Positions 62,748 through 64,000 of a stretch of 64,000 bases of DNA are shown here, piece after piece. The DNA is taken from contig NZ_QTPO01000036.1 in the NCBI RefSeq assembly GCF_003853645.1, positions 1 through 64,000 on the forward strand, in the 5' to 3' direction. Source of the DNA: Burkholderia sp. Bp9143. Its GTDB lineage: Bacteria; Pseudomonadota; Gammaproteobacteria; Burkholderiales; Burkholderiaceae. Each line of letters begins with the position of its first letter. Within the stretch, counting starts at the first letter, position 1. Under the pieces are notes generated by a model. The model ran no database searches. It was given only the letters and a program-made list of their open reading frames with translations, and had not been told where the DNA came from. Made by a program: the position numbers and the translations under genes.

Positions 62748-63872
62748 TCAATGATTGTCAAATTGTCGGGCAAAACATTGCTGCAACGCAACAATCGCCG
62801 CCCGATAATCGCTGGCACCCGTTACCGCACTGACGACCGCGACGCTGCCGACACCCGTTGCCAGCACGTCCGGCAACGCATCGAGCCCCACGCCGCCGAT
62901 TGCGACGAGCGGTGCCCGCGCCCCTGCGAAGCGCGCATAGCGGGCAATCCGCGCCAGGCCCTGTGGTGGCGCCGCGACCGCCTTGGTCGCGGTCGCGTAC
63001 ACGGGACCGAGCGCCAGATAGCTCGGGCGCTCGTGCAATGCCCGCAGCATCTCGTAATAACCGTGGCTCGACAGCCCGAGCCGCAGGCCGGCGCGCGCGA
63101 TCGCGGCCAGATCGGCCGTTTCCAGGTCTTCCTGACCCAGATGTACGCCGTACGCCCCCTCTTCTACCGCGATCTGCCAGTGATCGTTGATGAACACGCG
63201 CGCGTCGGGATAGCGGCGCCCTGCCGCGACCGCACGTGCGATTTCCCGGTGCAACGTGTCCGGGTTCGCGTCCTTCACGCGCAGCTGCACGGTCCGCGCG
63301 CCGCAATCGAGCACGCGCTCGACCCATTCGGCGTCAGGGACGACCGGATAGAGGCCGAGTTGCGCGGGGCACGGCGGGAATGCCGGCTCGGGTGCCGCGG
63401 CCAGGCCGGCGACACGCGGAAACCGCGCGGCATCGACCGGCCACGCATCGGCATCGCGCGTTTCGTCGCCGTCGCGCCACGCCAGCGCGAGCACCAGCGC
63501 ATCGATCGGCGCGAAACCACAATCGAGGAACGCCGCGAGCGCTGCGATCCAGTCGTCGGCGAGCGGATGCGCGGCTTCCAGTGCGTACCGCACGCCCGCG
63601 GCATGCAGCACCGCGCCGTGCTCGTCGAACTCGATCGCGACCGCGTCCGGCGATGCGGGGCGCGATGCGGCCGACGCGCGCGCCTGCGCGGCATGGTCGC
63701 CGGCGGATACGATCAGTACGTCGCCGTCGACCGGCACGTCGGGCGCCGCGACGCAGAGCCGCCACGGCGTCGTGCCGGTCGGCCAGTCGCCCAGGCGGGC
63801 GCGAATCCGTTCGGCCGCTTCGGCCAGCTCATCGGCCGGCGGCCAGAACGCATCGGCGAAGCGCGCGCTCAT
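62748..63872 (-). CDS. thiE: Thiamine phosphate synthase with N-terminal extension
   Basis: A 374-residue protein. The C-terminal ~190 residues are ThiE (QLRVKDANPDTLHREIARAVAAGRRYPDARVFINDHW, YGVHLGQEDLETADL, LRLGLSSHGYYEML, YLALGPVYATATKAV, APLVAIGGVGLDALPDVLATGVGSVAVVSAV). The ~175-residue N-terminus is an Ala-rich domain of no family I recognise, perhaps a remnant kinase- or ThiD-like part. The start overlaps thiG by 4 bases. Confidence 0.9.
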   Translation of the reverse strand: MSARFADAFWPPADELAEAAERIRARLGDWPTGTTPWRLCVAAPDVPVDGDVLIVSAGDHAAQARASAASRPASPDAVAIEFDEHGAVLHAAGVRYALEAAHPLADDWIAALAAFLDCGFAPIDALVLALAWRDGDETRDADAWPVDAARFPRVAGLAAAPEPAFPPCPAQLGLYPVVPDAEWVERVLDCGARTVQLRVKDANPDTLHREIARAVAAGRRYPDARVFINDHWQIAVEEGAYGVHLGQEDLETADLAAIARAGLRLGLSSHGYYEMLRALHERPSYLALGPVYATATKAVAAPPQGLARIARYARFAGARAPLVAIGGVGLDALPDVLATGVGSVAVVSAVTGASDYRAAIVALQQCFARQFDNH

Positions 63873-64000
63873 GCGCCGCCCCCGTCCTGGTGCCAGAACG
63901 GCATCCCGACGACCGGCGTGCTCGCATGCGCGGTCTCGCGCGCATCCATCGGCCCGGCGAGGTAGGCCGCACGGCCGGCCTCGACACCCTGCGCGAACGC
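63869..64000 (-). CDS. thiG: Thiazole synthase C-terminus (partial)
   Basis: The last 43 codons read AFAQGVEAGRAAYLAGPMDA and end VVGMPFWHQDGGGA before the stop at 63869. This is the ThiG C-terminal segment (AMADAFRxAVEAGRxAYLAG pattern). The rest is beyond the right edge. Upstream of thiE in a thiamine operon. Confidence 0.85.
   Translation of the reverse strand, partial: AFAQGVEAGRAAYLAGPMDARETAHASTPVVGMPFWHQDGGGA

Overview
The window reads as chromosome 1 of a Burkholderia cepacia complex bacterium. The evidence is high GC, the housekeeping order sspB-sspA-petCBA-degQ-like-tatCBA-his operon-murA-ibaG-mla-thi, and T6SS VgrG/Rhs genes of Burkholderia type. Nothing was searched against a database; family names come from reading the sequences.

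Layout. (1) 1-1470: insertion-sequence debris. The left end of an IS3-family element (ending at 243) abuts an IS256-family transposase whose first codons it has removed. (2) 1.6-14.0 kb, minus strand: a T6SS spike and Rhs polymorphic-toxin locus. It runs vgrG, then a full rhs gene with an HNH-nuclease tip, a DUF4265 protein as probable immunity, DUF2750 and SUKH proteins, a displaced second rhs 3' end with a deaminase-like tip and its Imm1 protein, and finally a decayed third tip with a small cysteine-rich orphan. (3) 14.4-17.7 kb: an amino-acid ABC substrate-binding protein, a small ORF, an XRE regulator, a SymE-like protein and a higBA-like toxin-antitoxin pair.

(4) 17.90-37.98 kb: an integrative element of about 20 kb in the 3' end of tRNA-Thr(TGT). 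An imperfect copy of the tRNA end lies at 17903-17922 and the intact tRNA at 37963-38038, with a P4-type integrase beside it. The element has matching sequence signals at both ends: TACCCCCAA arm-type repeats and two six-copy clusters of TATCTCCAA iterons. Its cargo is a PAAR / VRR-NUC / DUF3396 T6SS effector set; a LexA-box-preceded operon (Panacea protein, nucleotide-cyclase-like protein, N6 DNA methylase, nuclease-like protein); a serine recombinase; a stand-alone 623-residue nitrilase-fold protein with a small partner; and a P4-like replication module (AlpA regulator, premature terminator plus C4-like antisense RNA, chained small genes, Toprim/DUF927 primase-helicase).

(5) 38-64 kb, almost all minus strand: core genes. 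These are sspB/sspA, cytochrome bc1 (petABC), a Nif3-like protein, a periplasmic Do-type protease (plus strand), tatABC, a HIT protein, a DUF4870 membrane protein, the histidine operon hisG-D-C-B-(marC)-H-A-F-I-E, murA, ibaG, an ABC-2 exporter pair, the Mla phospholipid transport genes and thiE/thiG. This part looks ordinary.

The best candidate for an undescribed system is the four-gene operon at 21.3-25.5 kb. Next are the stand-alone nitrilase-fold gene pair at 26.9-29.1 kb and the set of short repeats (CAAAGTNACTTTG, TATCTCCAA, TACCCCCAA) that organise the island.
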